Assembly: GCA_041603535.1 (NCBI GenBank)
Contig: JBFIEE010000037.1
Location: forward strand, 1 to 36,325
Length of the DNA stretch: 36,325 nt
Direction: 5' to 3'
Source: HB2-32-21 sp041603535
GTDB taxonomy: Bacteria; Pseudomonadota; Gammaproteobacteria; Pseudomonadales; Porticoccaceae
This document shows, piece by piece, positions 8,164 through 17,399 of the stretch. Made by a program: the position numbers and the translations under genes. Under the pieces are notes generated by a model. The model had not been told where the DNA came from, searched no databases, and was given only the letters and a program-made list of their open reading frames with translations. Numbering within the stretch: position 1 is the stretch's first letter; each line of letters starts with the position of its first letter.

Positions 8164-10481
8164 TGCCCTGGCGGAGGTTGCCCTGGCGTTTCCTGATACG
8201 CCGCATTGCCCGAGCTCATGGATTCCTGGATCCAGTTTCCGTTGTGGCCCGCCTGCGGCATTTTGCAGAGCCATCAGAGGTGGGAGAGCCTATTGAATTG
8301 CTGCGCGCAGGTTTGGCATTTCACGCTCGCGGTCTGATCAACAGCCGGGTTATACAACACAATCTCGACTGGGTGTGGCCTTTCTGGATTGAGCGCCAGT
8401 TCAACCCTCTTGATGACGCTTTTATCCCCCGTGGATTTTCCATGACCCACTGCAACCTAAGTCATCGCAACTGGACGGCCATTGGCTGGCCAGATGTTGA
8501 TGCCTTACCGATTGTGGATCCTCGAGGCCTGCTAAGCCCTCACTTTGACGGCTGGTCTCTGGACGCATGGATAGTAAGCGAAGACGGGGATCAACTGTTA
8601 CCCTCTCGTGCCGCCTCATCCAGCCAGCGACTGGAGCTCACCAAAGGTGTCACCGTTCGCACGACGACTCGGCACAAGGAGACCTCGCTAACCACCAGGG
8701 CGAAGGTCGTCATCGCCGGACAAATGAATAAACAGACACCAACCTGCCAAATGCAGGTCCAGGCAGCCTCCCGCAAAAACTCCTGGCTGGTCATCGCCCT
8801 ACGGCCCTGCAACCCGGAAGGAATCAGCGCTATTTACGAGATCATCTTGAATGATGAGCGTCGGCAGTGGCTCATCAACGGTGTTGATAAAGTGACTTTT
8901 GATCACCCCGTGGCTCACCATCACGTCTCTGACTACCGTGCTGGCGACGTAAACTTCCACCTTAATGAAGCAGAACAACAGCGGGGGGACTGCAGGGTTG
9001 GTATGGCCAGCGCGGCGGCCATGTTTCCCATCAAACCTGGCAAAAATCTGCATATTACCGTCGACATACCACTGAATGTAACGCTGACAGATGCGCTTCT
9101 GACCAATAGCGACGCGGCCAATGATGAAGGCCACGCGAGTTGGGCAGATGCGCTTGACGGCAGCAGCAGGATAGCGGTTCCAGATAAAACCTTTCAGTTC
9201 CTCTATGAGGCGGCGCTTAAAACCCTGATCCTCCATTCACCAGGGGATGTCTATCCCGGGCCCTTTACCTACAAGCGGTTCTGGTTTCGCGACGCGGCAT
9301 TTATTATTCAGGCGCTGCTCTACACCGGCCTCACCAAGCGAGCCGAACGAGCCCTCGACCGCTTTCCAATACGCCAGAAACATAATGGCTATTTCCACTC
9401 CCAGGACGGCGAGTGGGACAGTAACGGCGAGGCTCTCTGGATCATGAATCGTTATCTCGAACTCACCAACCAGACGGTTAAGCCCGAGTGGCGCAAACCC
9501 ATCCTGCGCGGCGCCCGGTGGATTAACAATAAACGCCTTCCCACTGGCTCGGACACTCCGCAGGCGGGACTGTTGCCGGCCGGTTTCAGCGCCGAGCACC
9601 TCGGCCCCAATGACTATTATTACTGGGATGACTTCTGGGGTATCGCGGGCCTGCGCGCAGCCGCCGATCTGTGCAGCCGGGATAGCAGGAAAGATCTGGC
9701 GCGACCGTTTACCCTTCAGGCCGAGGATTTCGAACTCACGGTAAACCGCAGCCTGGCTCGCGCATCTCAACGTCTGCGCAGACCGGCTATGCCTGCGTCC
9801 CCCAGCCGCCGCCTGGATGCGGGGGCAATTGGTTCTCTGGCAGCAGGTTATCCGCTGCAGCTTTTCGCACCCGATGACCCACGCCTGCTCGATACGGCCA
9901 ACTTCTTGCTGGATCGTTGTTTTGTCGATGGTGGTTTCTTCCAGGATATGATTCATTCCGGCATTAACCCTTACCTGACGCTGCATATTGCCCAGATACT
10001 GCTGCGCGCTGGCGACCCCCGCTATTTCGAGTTGATGACCTCCGTGGCCAGCCTGGCCTCAGCAACGGGACAGTGGCCGGAAGCTATCCACCCGCGCACC
10101 CGTGGTGGCTGCATGGGCGATGGGCAACATGTCTGGGCAGCGGCGGAATGGGTGGTCATGCTGCGCAACTGTTTCATCCGGGAGGAAAATAACTGCCTGA
10201 TTCTAGGATCCGGAATACCCCGGCAATGGCTTACGGATGGCATGGCGGCCTCACCGATCAGGTTTGGTCCCAGCCCCACCAGTTTTGGAACTGTCTCCGT
10301 GGAAATCATCGCCTCTGTGACAGTAAATTGCGCGCAAAAACAGCACCGCTGTATAAAGGTTTGTTGGTCGGCTCGCTGGCACAACAAACCTCCTGGAATT
10401 GAAGTCCGGCTACCCGGCTTTATGCCGGTTAAAGTGAAAGCCGGTGTCGAATTCGTTGAATTGCAGGAAACTCCGTCGTGA
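8163..10481 (+). CDS. Six-hairpin (alpha/alpha)6 glycosidase-like protein
   Basis: 772-residue protein starting at ATG 8163 within the TGATG overlap (a TTG just before it is in frame). No signal peptide is evident; the N-terminus is basic (MPWRRLPWRFLIRRIARAHG). The first ~340 residues look like a beta-rich N-terminal domain. The second half resembles the (alpha/alpha)6 barrel of glucoamylase/trehalase-like enzymes (GH15/GH63 type): YKRFWFRDAAF (Asp at about 377), DGEWDSNGEALW (acidic residues near 417, 419, 423), YYYWDDFWGIAGL, and GQWPEAIHPRTRGG (Glu near 640) before GDGQHVWAAAEW. These acidic residues are reasonable catalytic candidates. Substrate and family cannot be settled by eye. It overlaps the downstream glycosyltransferase by 4 nt, so it probably acts on the same glycan or glycolipid. 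Confidence 0.72.
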   Translation: MPWRRLPWRFLIRRIARAHGFLDPVSVVARLRHFAEPSEVGEPIELLRAGLAFHARGLINSRVIQHNLDWVWPFWIERQFNPLDDAFIPRGFSMTHCNLSHRNWTAIGWPDVDALPIVDPRGLLSPHFDGWSLDAWIVSEDGDQLLPSRAASSSQRLELTKGVTVRTTTRHKETSLTTRAKVVIAGQMNKQTPTCQMQVQAASRKNSWLVIALRPCNPEGISAIYEIILNDERRQWLINGVDKVTFDHPVAHHHVSDYRAGDVNFHLNEAEQQRGDCRVGMASAAAMFPIKPGKNLHITVDIPLNVTLTDALLTNSDAANDEGHASWADALDGSSRIAVPDKTFQFLYEAALKTLILHSPGDVYPGPFTYKRFWFRDAAFIIQALLYTGLTKRAERALDRFPIRQKHNGYFHSQDGEWDSNGEALWIMNRYLELTNQTVKPEWRKPILRGARWINNKRLPTGSDTPQAGLLPAGFSAEHLGPNDYYYWDDFWGIAGLRAAADLCSRDSRKDLARPFTLQAEDFELTVNRSLARASQRLRRPAMPASPSRRLDAGAIGSLAAGYPLQLFAPDDPRLLDTANFLLDRCFVDGGFFQDMIHSGINPYLTLHIAQILLRAGDPRYFELMTSVASLASATGQWPEAIHPRTRGGCMGDGQHVWAAAEWVVMLRNCFIREENNCLILGSGIPRQWLTDGMAASPIRFGPSPTSFGTVSVEIIASVTVNCAQKQHRCIKVCWSARWHNKPPGIEVRLPGFMPVKVKAGVEFVELQETPS

Positions 10482-11761
10482 ACATCGTCATGCTCACCAA
10501 TACCTACTCCCCCCATATCGGCGGGGTAGCGCGCTCTATTGCGGCTTTTGCCAACGCACTTCGCGAGCGTCATCACCAGGTCTTGGTAGTAGCTCCCGAA
10601 TTTCCAGGTCAGCCTGCTACTGAAGAAGGCGTGCTCCGTATTCCTGCTATCCAGAATTTCAACGGCAGCGATTTTTCGGTGGCTCTACCGGTGTCAGGGT
10701 TACTCAGTAGCGAATTGAACTGCTTCCGGCCGGACATCGTCCATGCTCATCACCCCTTTCTGCTGGGAATGACCGCTTTGCGCATTGCCCGCTATCGGAA
10801 TCTGCCACTCGTTTTTACTCACCACACGCTGTACGAACGCTATACCCACTATGTTCCTGCGGACTCCACGACGCTGCGCCGCTTTGTCATCGAGTTGGCA
10901 ACCCACTACGGAAATCTGGCCAATCAGGTGTTCGCCCCCAGCGAGAGTATTGCCACCTTGTTGCGCCAGCGCGGGGTGCTTTCTCCCATTGATGTGGTGC
11001 CCACGGGGGTGCAAACGGCATTGTTTGCCGAAGGCAACGGCCGTGACTTTAGACGGGCCAACAATATCCCGGATAAGGCCTTTGTAGTGGGTCACCTCGG
11101 ACGCCTTGCCCCGGAAAAAAATCTGGTGTTCCTCGCTCGGGCAGTAGCTGATTTTATTGGTAATAACGCTAACGCCCACTTCCTGATCGCCGGAGTCGGC
11201 CCACTGGAGAAGGACATATCAGCCCTGTTCGAACAACGCGGCCTCGCGGAGAAATACCACGCCGTTGGCACGCTGGCGCCGAAACAGCAGAGTGACGCCT
11301 ATCACGCCATGGATGTATTCGCTTTCAGCTCAAAGACCGAAACCCAGGGGATGGTGCTGACCGAAGCGATGGCCGCCGGTGTGCCGGTTGTGGCGCTTGA
11401 TGCCAGTGGTGCGCGCGAGGTTGTCAAAGATGGCGAAAACGGCTGCCTGCTGCAAGACGACAGCGTTCGTGCCTATAGCACCGCCCTAACATGGGTGATG
11501 CAACAAACGGAAAGTAAGCGACGCGCGATGAAAAATGCGGCACTAAAGACAGCGGAGATATTTTCGATGGACAACTCAGTAACCAGCGTGCTCGCTTGTT
11601 ACAAACGCTTGCTGAACCGCCCGCACGAAGTCGTTGACCCTCATTACCAACGATGGTTGCAGCTGCAACATCTCATTCGTGCCGAATGGGAGATTCTCGA
11701 AAGCATCGCAGATTCAGCAGGTTCGGCGCTCAACCCAGCGCCACGATCAACATTTATTTGA
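10478..11761 (+). CDS. GT4-family glycosyltransferase
   Basis: Retaining GT-B glycosyltransferase, 427 residues, cytoplasmic or membrane-peripheral. The N-terminal Rossmann domain has the glycine-rich GGVARS turn (15-20) and VVAPEF. The linker and C-terminal nucleotide-sugar domain show HLGRLAPEKNL, AGVGPLE and the E-x7-E motif (E288 and E296 in ETQGMVLTE) followed by AMAAGVPVVALDASGAREVV. The GGVARS opening resembles diacylglycerol glucosyltransferases and mannosyltransferases that act on membrane lipids, but acceptor specificity cannot be read from sequence. The start is GTG at 10478 in a GTGA overlap with the upstream gene. A TTGA overlap joins it to the next gene, so all four genes are translationally coupled. 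Confidence 0.85.
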   Translation: MNIVMLTNTYSPHIGGVARSIAAFANALRERHHQVLVVAPEFPGQPATEEGVLRIPAIQNFNGSDFSVALPVSGLLSSELNCFRPDIVHAHHPFLLGMTALRIARYRNLPLVFTHHTLYERYTHYVPADSTTLRRFVIELATHYGNLANQVFAPSESIATLLRQRGVLSPIDVVPTGVQTALFAEGNGRDFRRANNIPDKAFVVGHLGRLAPEKNLVFLARAVADFIGNNANAHFLIAGVGPLEKDISALFEQRGLAEKYHAVGTLAPKQQSDAYHAMDVFAFSSKTETQGMVLTEAMAAGVPVVALDASGAREVVKDGENGCLLQDDSVRAYSTALTWVMQQTESKRRAMKNAALKTAEIFSMDNSVTSVLACYKRLLNRPHEVVDPHYQRWLQLQHLIRAEWEILESIADSAGSALNPAPRSTFI

Positions 11762-14232
11762 GCGATGCGCTCGGCGATCAGTTTAAAAAAATTATTGAGC
11801 CAGTGGAGGCTGCAGCCGTGCTCGGTCGCGTAGAAACCGCTGCACGCCGCTGGCGTCGGCGCTTCAGCCGCAGTGAATGGCTGGCTCGTCTGCTCAACCT
11901 GCCGGCTGCTGAAAAAGCAACCACGGCGGGATTATTGCTTATCCAGATCGACGGCCTGTCCCGTCCGGAGCTAGACAAGGCTCTGGCCAACGGGGAAATG
12001 CCTTTTCTTAAAAGACTCAGGGACAGGGAACACTACCAGTTACACGACCTCTACTCCGGGGTTCCCGCGACAACATCAGCTGTTCAGGGAGAGTTGTTTT
12101 ACGGCGTAAAAGCCGTGGTTCCTGCCTTTGCCTTCGTCGAGCGCCAGTCCGGGCGCCTGGTCAGGATGTTCGAACCAGATATTGCCACTCGCGTAGAAGA
12201 AAAGCTCCAGAAGCAGGGCGCTGCGCCCCTACTGGAGAACGGTAGTTGCTATATGGGTAATTATCGTGGCGGCGCCGCCGAACCCCATTTTTGTCCAGCC
12301 GCGCTGGGTTGGGGTCCTGCCTTGCGCAATGCCCGACCACTGGTACTGGCATTCATGCTGATTGCCCACATCTGGAGCTTTATTCGCATCACCACACTAC
12401 TGTTGGTCGAGGTGATACTGGCCATCAGTGATTGTATTCGAGGCCTGATCAATGGACAGGATTTGCTCAGGGAGCTGTTGTTCGTGCCAACGCGTATCGT
12501 GATCACCATCCTCATGCGGGAACTGGCGACAGTGGGTGCCAAAATCGATATTGCCCGAGGGCTGCCCACTATTCACCTGAATTTCCTCGGCTATGACGAA
12601 CAGGCGCACCGGCGCGGCCCGGATTCTGCCTTTGCCCACTGGACGCTGAAGGGCATAGATGGCGCCGTTTCCCGCATCTGGCGCTCGGCGCATCGTTCTG
12701 TGTGGCGACACTATGATGTCTGGGTCTATTCAGACCACGGTCAGGAGCGTACTCGGCCCTATCGTGATGGCAATGGCCAGCCCCTCACTGAAGCATTGGC
12801 GGCCGTGATCTCGACGCATAAAAACAAATCATTAACATTAGCAGCCACCGAGCAACGCGGTGTGGAACTGACACGAATCCGTCTGTTTGGCGGTCGCTGG
12901 ATTCAGCGGCTTTTTCCGATAAGAGACTCGGACAATACCGTACCGGACACCCCCCCGCTGGTGGTCTCTACCCTCGGGCCAGTGGCGATGCTCTACTACC
13001 CCGTACAAAGTGCGCTTGAACAACACCAGCTGGCCCGCCGAATAGCCGAGGAAACCGGCGTTCCACTCGTCCTGGTCAAGGATACGAACAGCGGCGCTGG
13101 CGAGCAGGCCCATGGCTGGTGGGCCGGAGGAGCTGTTCACCTACCCAGGGATGGAGCACACATCCTCGGCGCGGATCATCCCTTTCTCAAGGAGGCCAGC
13201 CGCGACCTGGCCGCCCTTTGCCACCATCCAGATGCTGGCGATTTTGTCATCTGCGGCTGGCGTATCGGCGCTAACCCTGTCAGCTTCGCGGTGGAAAACG
13301 GTGCCCACGGCGGCGCTGGAGCCAATGAAACTCATGCTTTCGCGCTGTTGCCCGCAGATATCCCCGCCCCCGGCCCCAAACCAGATTACTGGCGCCCCGA
13401 CGACCTTCGTGTGGCGGCGCTCCGGCACCTCCACACCCCACTCGACGCTCGCCCGACAAAGACCACAAAGTCTGCTGCCAACAAAACCTCCCTGCGCCTG
13501 ATGACCTACAACGTGCATCGCTGTGTCGGCATGGACGGCAAGCTGTCCCCCGAGCGAGTGGCCAGAATCATCGCCCGTCAGGCCCCGGATATCGTCGCTC
13601 TGCAGGAGCTGGATGTTGATCGGATCCGCACTGGCAAGGTGGATCAGGCTCGTCAAATCGCGGATCTGCTGGCGATGGACTATCACTTCCATCCAGCCAT
13701 CCACCTGGCGGAAGAGCGCTACGGGAACGCTGTTCTATCCCGGCTACCAATGCGACTGGTGCGGGCGGATATTCTGCCCGGTATTCCAGGCAGAGCCCGA
13801 TTGGAGCCTAGAGGCGCCCTGTGGGTAGCCATCGACTGTGGTAGTACGGAAATCCAGGTCATCACCACTCACCTGGGCTTGCAGAGCGCGGAACGTCAGC
13901 GTCAGATCAAAGCCCTGCTTGGCAGCGACTGGCTTGGCAACCCCGCCTGCCAGCGCCCACGAATATTGTGTGGTGATCTCAACGCCGGACCCAATTCCAG
14001 TGAATGCCGCGCCCTGCAGACGCAACTGCACGATGTTCAGTTAAGATTCGGACGTCATCGCCCGGCTGGTACTTTTTTCAGCCGGTTTCCGCGTGCGCGC
14101 ATCGACCACATTTTTTTAGACCCGACGCTCAAAGTAACCCACATCGTCGTGCCTCGCACCGAGCTGACAAAGCTCGCTTCGGATCATTTGCCCTTGATCA
14201 CTGAATTCCAGCTACCAAATGAAGATAGCTAG
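11758..14232 (+). CDS. Fusion: alkaline-phosphatase-superfamily domain + EEP phosphodiesterase domain
   Basis: 824 residues from a TTG at 11758 that forms a TTGA overlap with the upstream stop, matching the GTGA junction before it; an ATG at 11686 is the alternative. Domain 1 (about 58-540) is AlkP-like, of phosphodiesterase/sulfatase type: IQIDG (D65), nucleophile region VPATTS (T105/T106), GYDEQAH (D280, H284), SDHGQ (D326, H327) and GAHGG (H517), a full set of metal ligands. It contains a long hydrophobic stretch at nt ~12345-12450 (one or two membrane helices). Domain 2 (about 578-820) is an endonuclease/exonuclease/phosphatase fold with TYNVH (N585), LQELD (E617), THLG (H705), GDLN (D740, N742), IDHIF (D783, H784) and SDHLP (D809, H810), all catalytic positions kept. 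It is therefore probably a membrane-bound enzyme with two different phosphoester hydrolases. The substrate is unknown; lipid head groups are my inference from the neighbours. Confidence 0.82.
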   Translation: MSDALGDQFKKIIEPVEAAAVLGRVETAARRWRRRFSRSEWLARLLNLPAAEKATTAGLLLIQIDGLSRPELDKALANGEMPFLKRLRDREHYQLHDLYSGVPATTSAVQGELFYGVKAVVPAFAFVERQSGRLVRMFEPDIATRVEEKLQKQGAAPLLENGSCYMGNYRGGAAEPHFCPAALGWGPALRNARPLVLAFMLIAHIWSFIRITTLLLVEVILAISDCIRGLINGQDLLRELLFVPTRIVITILMRELATVGAKIDIARGLPTIHLNFLGYDEQAHRRGPDSAFAHWTLKGIDGAVSRIWRSAHRSVWRHYDVWVYSDHGQERTRPYRDGNGQPLTEALAAVISTHKNKSLTLAATEQRGVELTRIRLFGGRWIQRLFPIRDSDNTVPDTPPLVVSTLGPVAMLYYPVQSALEQHQLARRIAEETGVPLVLVKDTNSGAGEQAHGWWAGGAVHLPRDGAHILGADHPFLKEASRDLAALCHHPDAGDFVICGWRIGANPVSFAVENGAHGGAGANETHAFALLPADIPAPGPKPDYWRPDDLRVAALRHLHTPLDARPTKTTKSAANKTSLRLMTYNVHRCVGMDGKLSPERVARIIARQAPDIVALQELDVDRIRTGKVDQARQIADLLAMDYHFHPAIHLAEERYGNAVLSRLPMRLVRADILPGIPGRARLEPRGALWVAIDCGSTEIQVITTHLGLQSAERQRQIKALLGSDWLGNPACQRPRILCGDLNAGPNSSECRALQTQLHDVQLRFGRHRPAGTFFSRFPRARIDHIFLDPTLKVTHIVVPRTELTKLASDHLPLITEFQLPNEDS

Positions 14233-14533
14233 AAACGTGGTGACGACCTGATCGACTGAACCTGTATTAAACATTGCGCGAGCACTGTCACGAAGTGCTC
14301 CAAGACCGCAAGCGCAATGGCAGACGCCGCGCACCGTTTTATGATTACAGAGAGATCACACAGGGAAATCAGAATCCCCGTGTATTTCCACACAACCAGG
14401 TCACCATAGAATCGTCGAGATATCCCGCTACCAATGATCAAGTCCCCATTTAACACATAACGTCTTTATGCATGCGTTGGACGTTCGCGAAAATATATTC
14501 TCGGTTAGCAGGCAGTTTTCCTACATGCACTGA
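14233..14533. other. Intergenic region with a short hairpin
   Basis: About 300 bp between two convergent genes. The only clear structure is a perfect 7-bp hairpin, GAGCACT / AGTGCTC with a 7-nt loop (14280-14300), 48 bp after the fusion gene. It lacks a U-tract, so it is at best a weak terminator. Short open frames here show no recognisable protein. Confidence 0.4.
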
Positions 14534-16921
14534 TCATCCAGAATATGGCCACTTCCAGTCGCGAATCTCGGGCATATCCTCGCCATGGTGAGCAATGTAT
14601 TGCTGGTGCTCAATCAGTTTGTCGCGCATAAACTGCTTCAGGTGAGCAGCCTTGTTACCCAGGCGGGGAACCCTGTCGATGACATCGCCGACCAGATGAA
14701 ATCTGTCCAGGTCATTCAACACCGCCATATCAAAAGGCGTGGTGGTGGTCCCCTCCTCCTTATAACCACGCACATGGAGATTTCCGTGATTGGTGCGACG
14801 GTAAGTCAGCCGGTGAATCAGGTAGGGGTAACCATGAAAAGCGAAAATAACAGGCTTATCCAACGTAAATAGTGAATCAAAATCCTTGTCGGGCAGACCA
14901 TGGGGGTGCTCCTCTCGGGGTTGCAGCGTCATGAGATCGACAACATTGATCACCCGCACACGGAGCTCGGGCATATGCTGGCGCAACAGATCTACGGCGG
15001 CGAGTGTTTCCAGTGCTGGCACATCGCCGGCACAGGCCATAACGACGTCCGGCTCAGCCTCCTGATCGTTACTGGCCCAGGTCCAAATGCCGATACCCGC
15101 ACTGCAGTGCTTAATGGCAGCATCCATATCGAGCCACTGTGGCTGGTGTTGTTTGCCGGCAATGATAACGTTGATAAAATCACGGCTGCGTAGACATTGG
15201 TCGGTGATGTACAGGAGCGTATTCGCATCAGGTGCGAGAAAAACGCGGATAATATCCGATTTTTTATTCACCACCAGATCAATAAACCCCGGATCCTGAT
15301 GGGAAAACCCATTGTGATCCTGGCGCCACACGTGTGAGGTCAGCAGGTAATTCAGCGATGCCACCGGACGCCGCCAGGGCGTTTCCTTGCTGACCTTAAT
15401 CCATTTGGCGTACTGATTAAACATCGAATCGACAATATGGATAAATGCCTCGTAACATGAAAACAGACCATGGCGGCCAGTCAGCAAATAACCCTCCAGC
15501 CAGCCCTGGCAAGTATGTTCAGACAGGATTTCCATCACCCTGCCGTCGACAGACAGGTGATCGTCTTCCGGTATCACCTCCGCCATCCAGGTGCGTTCGG
15601 TCACCTCAAACAGCGCGCCGAGACGATTCGAGGCTGTTTCGTCCGGGCCCATAACACGGAAATTACGATTACCCATATTGCGTTTCATCACGTCACGGAG
15701 GAATTGCCCCATGATCCGCGTAGACTCACCGGTAGTCTGGCCCGGCGCAGTAACCTGCACGGCATAATCCCGATAATCAGGCAATTTGAGGTCTCTGAGT
15801 AGCTGGCCTCCGTTTGCGTGGGGGTTGGCACCCATGCGTCGCGCGCCCTGGGGCACCAGCTCGTGCAGCTCATTCCTGAGGCAACCAGCATCATCAAAAA
15901 GTTCTTCAGGGCGATAGCTTTTCAACCATTGCTCCAGCAGCTTGAGATGACCAGGGTTGTCGACCATATCGGAAAATGGCACCTGATGGGAACGCCAGGA
16001 ACCCTCGGACTTCTTGCCATCAACTTCCTTTGGTCCAGTCCAGCCCTTGGGGCTGCGCAGAATAATCAGCGGCCACAAGGGGCGACGCACGTTCCCGTTT
16101 ACCCGCGCTTCATGTTGAATTGCCTTAATTTCACTGACGATAACATCAAACGCGCCAGCCATTTTCTGGTGCATTTCCTGCGGCTCGGAGCCCTCAATGA
16201 AATAAGGTTTATAGCCATAACCGATGACGAGATTTTCCAGCTCTTCATGGCCAAGTCGGGCAAGCACCGCGGGATTAGCGATTTTGTAACCATTAAGATG
16301 CAAAATGGGTAACACCGCGCCATCATGCGCTGGATTAAGAAACTTATTGGAGTGCCAGGCCGCAGCCAGCGGACCGGTTTCCGCTTCACCGTCCCCCACC
16401 ACGCAGCACACCAGCAGATCGGGGTTGTCGAAGGCCGCGCCATAGGCATGGGACAGGGAATAGCCCAGCTCACCACCTTCATGGATCGACCCAGGAGTCT
16501 CCGCGGTCACGTGGCTACCTACGCCGCCCGGAAAAGAAAATTGCTTGAATAACTTTTTCATGCCATCGGCATCAGGGGAGATATTTGAGTAGAACTCACT
16601 GTAGCTGCCCTCCAGCCACGTGTTGGCTACCAAGCCTGGGCCGCCGTGCCCAGGCCCAGCGATGTATATCATGTTCAGATCATAATTTTTGATAACACGG
16701 TTGCAGTGCGCATAAATGAAATTAAGACCCGGTGTTGTACCCCAATGCCCCAGCAAGCGGGGTTTCACGTGCTCTTTGCGGAGTGGTTGCCGCAAAAGCG
16801 GATTATCGAGCAGGTAAATCTGGCCTACCGAAAGGTAGTTTGCTGCACGCCAGTAAGCGTCAATCTTGCGTAACTGCTCGCTACTAAGTGGGTGTTCGTT
16901 ATTCTCTGCCTTATCAGTCAT
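14534..16921 (-). CDS. xfp: Xylulose-5-phosphate/fructose-6-phosphate phosphoketolase
   Basis: Thiamine-diphosphate enzyme that cleaves xylulose 5-phosphate (and often fructose 6-phosphate) with phosphate to acetyl phosphate plus glyceraldehyde 3-phosphate (or erythrose 4-phosphate). The protein has 795 residues, the normal full length. Signatures are GPGHGGPG (89-96), GGVGSHVTAETPGSIHEGGELGYSLSHAYG (split across 132-161), and the ThDP/Mg motif beginning GDGEAETGP (177) and ending at the Asn near 197. The C-terminal third (HGYPYLIHRLTYRR, RGYKEEGTTTTPFDM) is also typical. ATG at 16921. The acetyl phosphate would feed the acetate kinase encoded 4 kb away, giving substrate-level ATP. Dual F6P activity cannot be decided from sequence. 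Confidence 0.96.
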   Translation of the reverse strand: MTDKAENNEHPLSSEQLRKIDAYWRAANYLSVGQIYLLDNPLLRQPLRKEHVKPRLLGHWGTTPGLNFIYAHCNRVIKNYDLNMIYIAGPGHGGPGLVANTWLEGSYSEFYSNISPDADGMKKLFKQFSFPGGVGSHVTAETPGSIHEGGELGYSLSHAYGAAFDNPDLLVCCVVGDGEAETGPLAAAWHSNKFLNPAHDGAVLPILHLNGYKIANPAVLARLGHEELENLVIGYGYKPYFIEGSEPQEMHQKMAGAFDVIVSEIKAIQHEARVNGNVRRPLWPLIILRSPKGWTGPKEVDGKKSEGSWRSHQVPFSDMVDNPGHLKLLEQWLKSYRPEELFDDAGCLRNELHELVPQGARRMGANPHANGGQLLRDLKLPDYRDYAVQVTAPGQTTGESTRIMGQFLRDVMKRNMGNRNFRVMGPDETASNRLGALFEVTERTWMAEVIPEDDHLSVDGRVMEILSEHTCQGWLEGYLLTGRHGLFSCYEAFIHIVDSMFNQYAKWIKVSKETPWRRPVASLNYLLTSHVWRQDHNGFSHQDPGFIDLVVNKKSDIIRVFLAPDANTLLYITDQCLRSRDFINVIIAGKQHQPQWLDMDAAIKHCSAGIGIWTWASNDQEAEPDVVMACAGDVPALETLAAVDLLRQHMPELRVRVINVVDLMTLQPREEHPHGLPDKDFDSLFTLDKPVIFAFHGYPYLIHRLTYRRTNHGNLHVRGYKEEGTTTTPFDMAVLNDLDRFHLVGDVIDRVPRLGNKAAHLKQFMRDKLIEHQQYIAHHGEDMPEIRDWKWPYSG

Positions 16922-17123
16922 ACTCGCCGCCTATCGTAATATAGCCAAAAAATTTAGGCCTTTTTAGAGCTTCAACTGTTTCCCGTTGCAGTACACTATC
17001 AAGTCCACGAACACGTCATAACGACGCCTGAAAAAAATCATAATCGCTGCTTACTGGCCCTGTTCCTGACGTATATTAGCAGCCTGGACTGACACCGCCG
17101 CAATACAACCTGGAGTTAGCATT

Positions 17124-17393
17124 ATGGTTTCTGTCAAACGCATGGTTCTGGACGTACTCAAACCTCATCAGCCAAACCCCCTCGAATTTTGCCTCGCTAT
17201 AGCCAACACCGGAGCAGATTACCGGGTGTGCCTGAACGTTATGGAAATGGATGAGCGTACCGAAACTGTCCGTGTGGAAATCGTCGGCGATTCACTCGAT
17301 TTTGAGGCCATCCGCTCCACCATCAACGGGATGGGTGGGTCGCTGCATAGCATTGACGAGGTCGAGGCTCACAGCGAAGCACACGGAGACTGA
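17124..17393 (+). CDS. DUF211-family protein
   Basis: An 89-residue protein with an alternating beta-alpha pattern typical of the DUF211 family (VKRMVLDVLKPH opening, then VEIVGDSLDFEAIRSTINGMGGSLHSIDEVEA). DUF211 proteins adopt a ferredoxin-like fold and have no established function. The ATG at 17124 is preceded by a GGAG ribosome site at a good distance. It lies 6 bp before the VIT-like membrane protein, in the same operon as a P-type ATPase, so a regulatory or metal-sensing role in ion homeostasis is plausible but inferred. Confidence 0.8.
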   Translation: MVSVKRMVLDVLKPHQPNPLEFCLAIANTGADYRVCLNVMEMDERTETVRVEIVGDSLDFEAIRSTINGMGGSLHSIDEVEAHSEAHGD

Positions 17394-17399
17394 GGCTTC

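Noticed and set aside
9237..9986. Minus-strand open frame of 249 codons inside the glycosidase-like gene
   Set aside because: It lies wholly antisense to a coupled operon gene, with no motif and no ribosome site.
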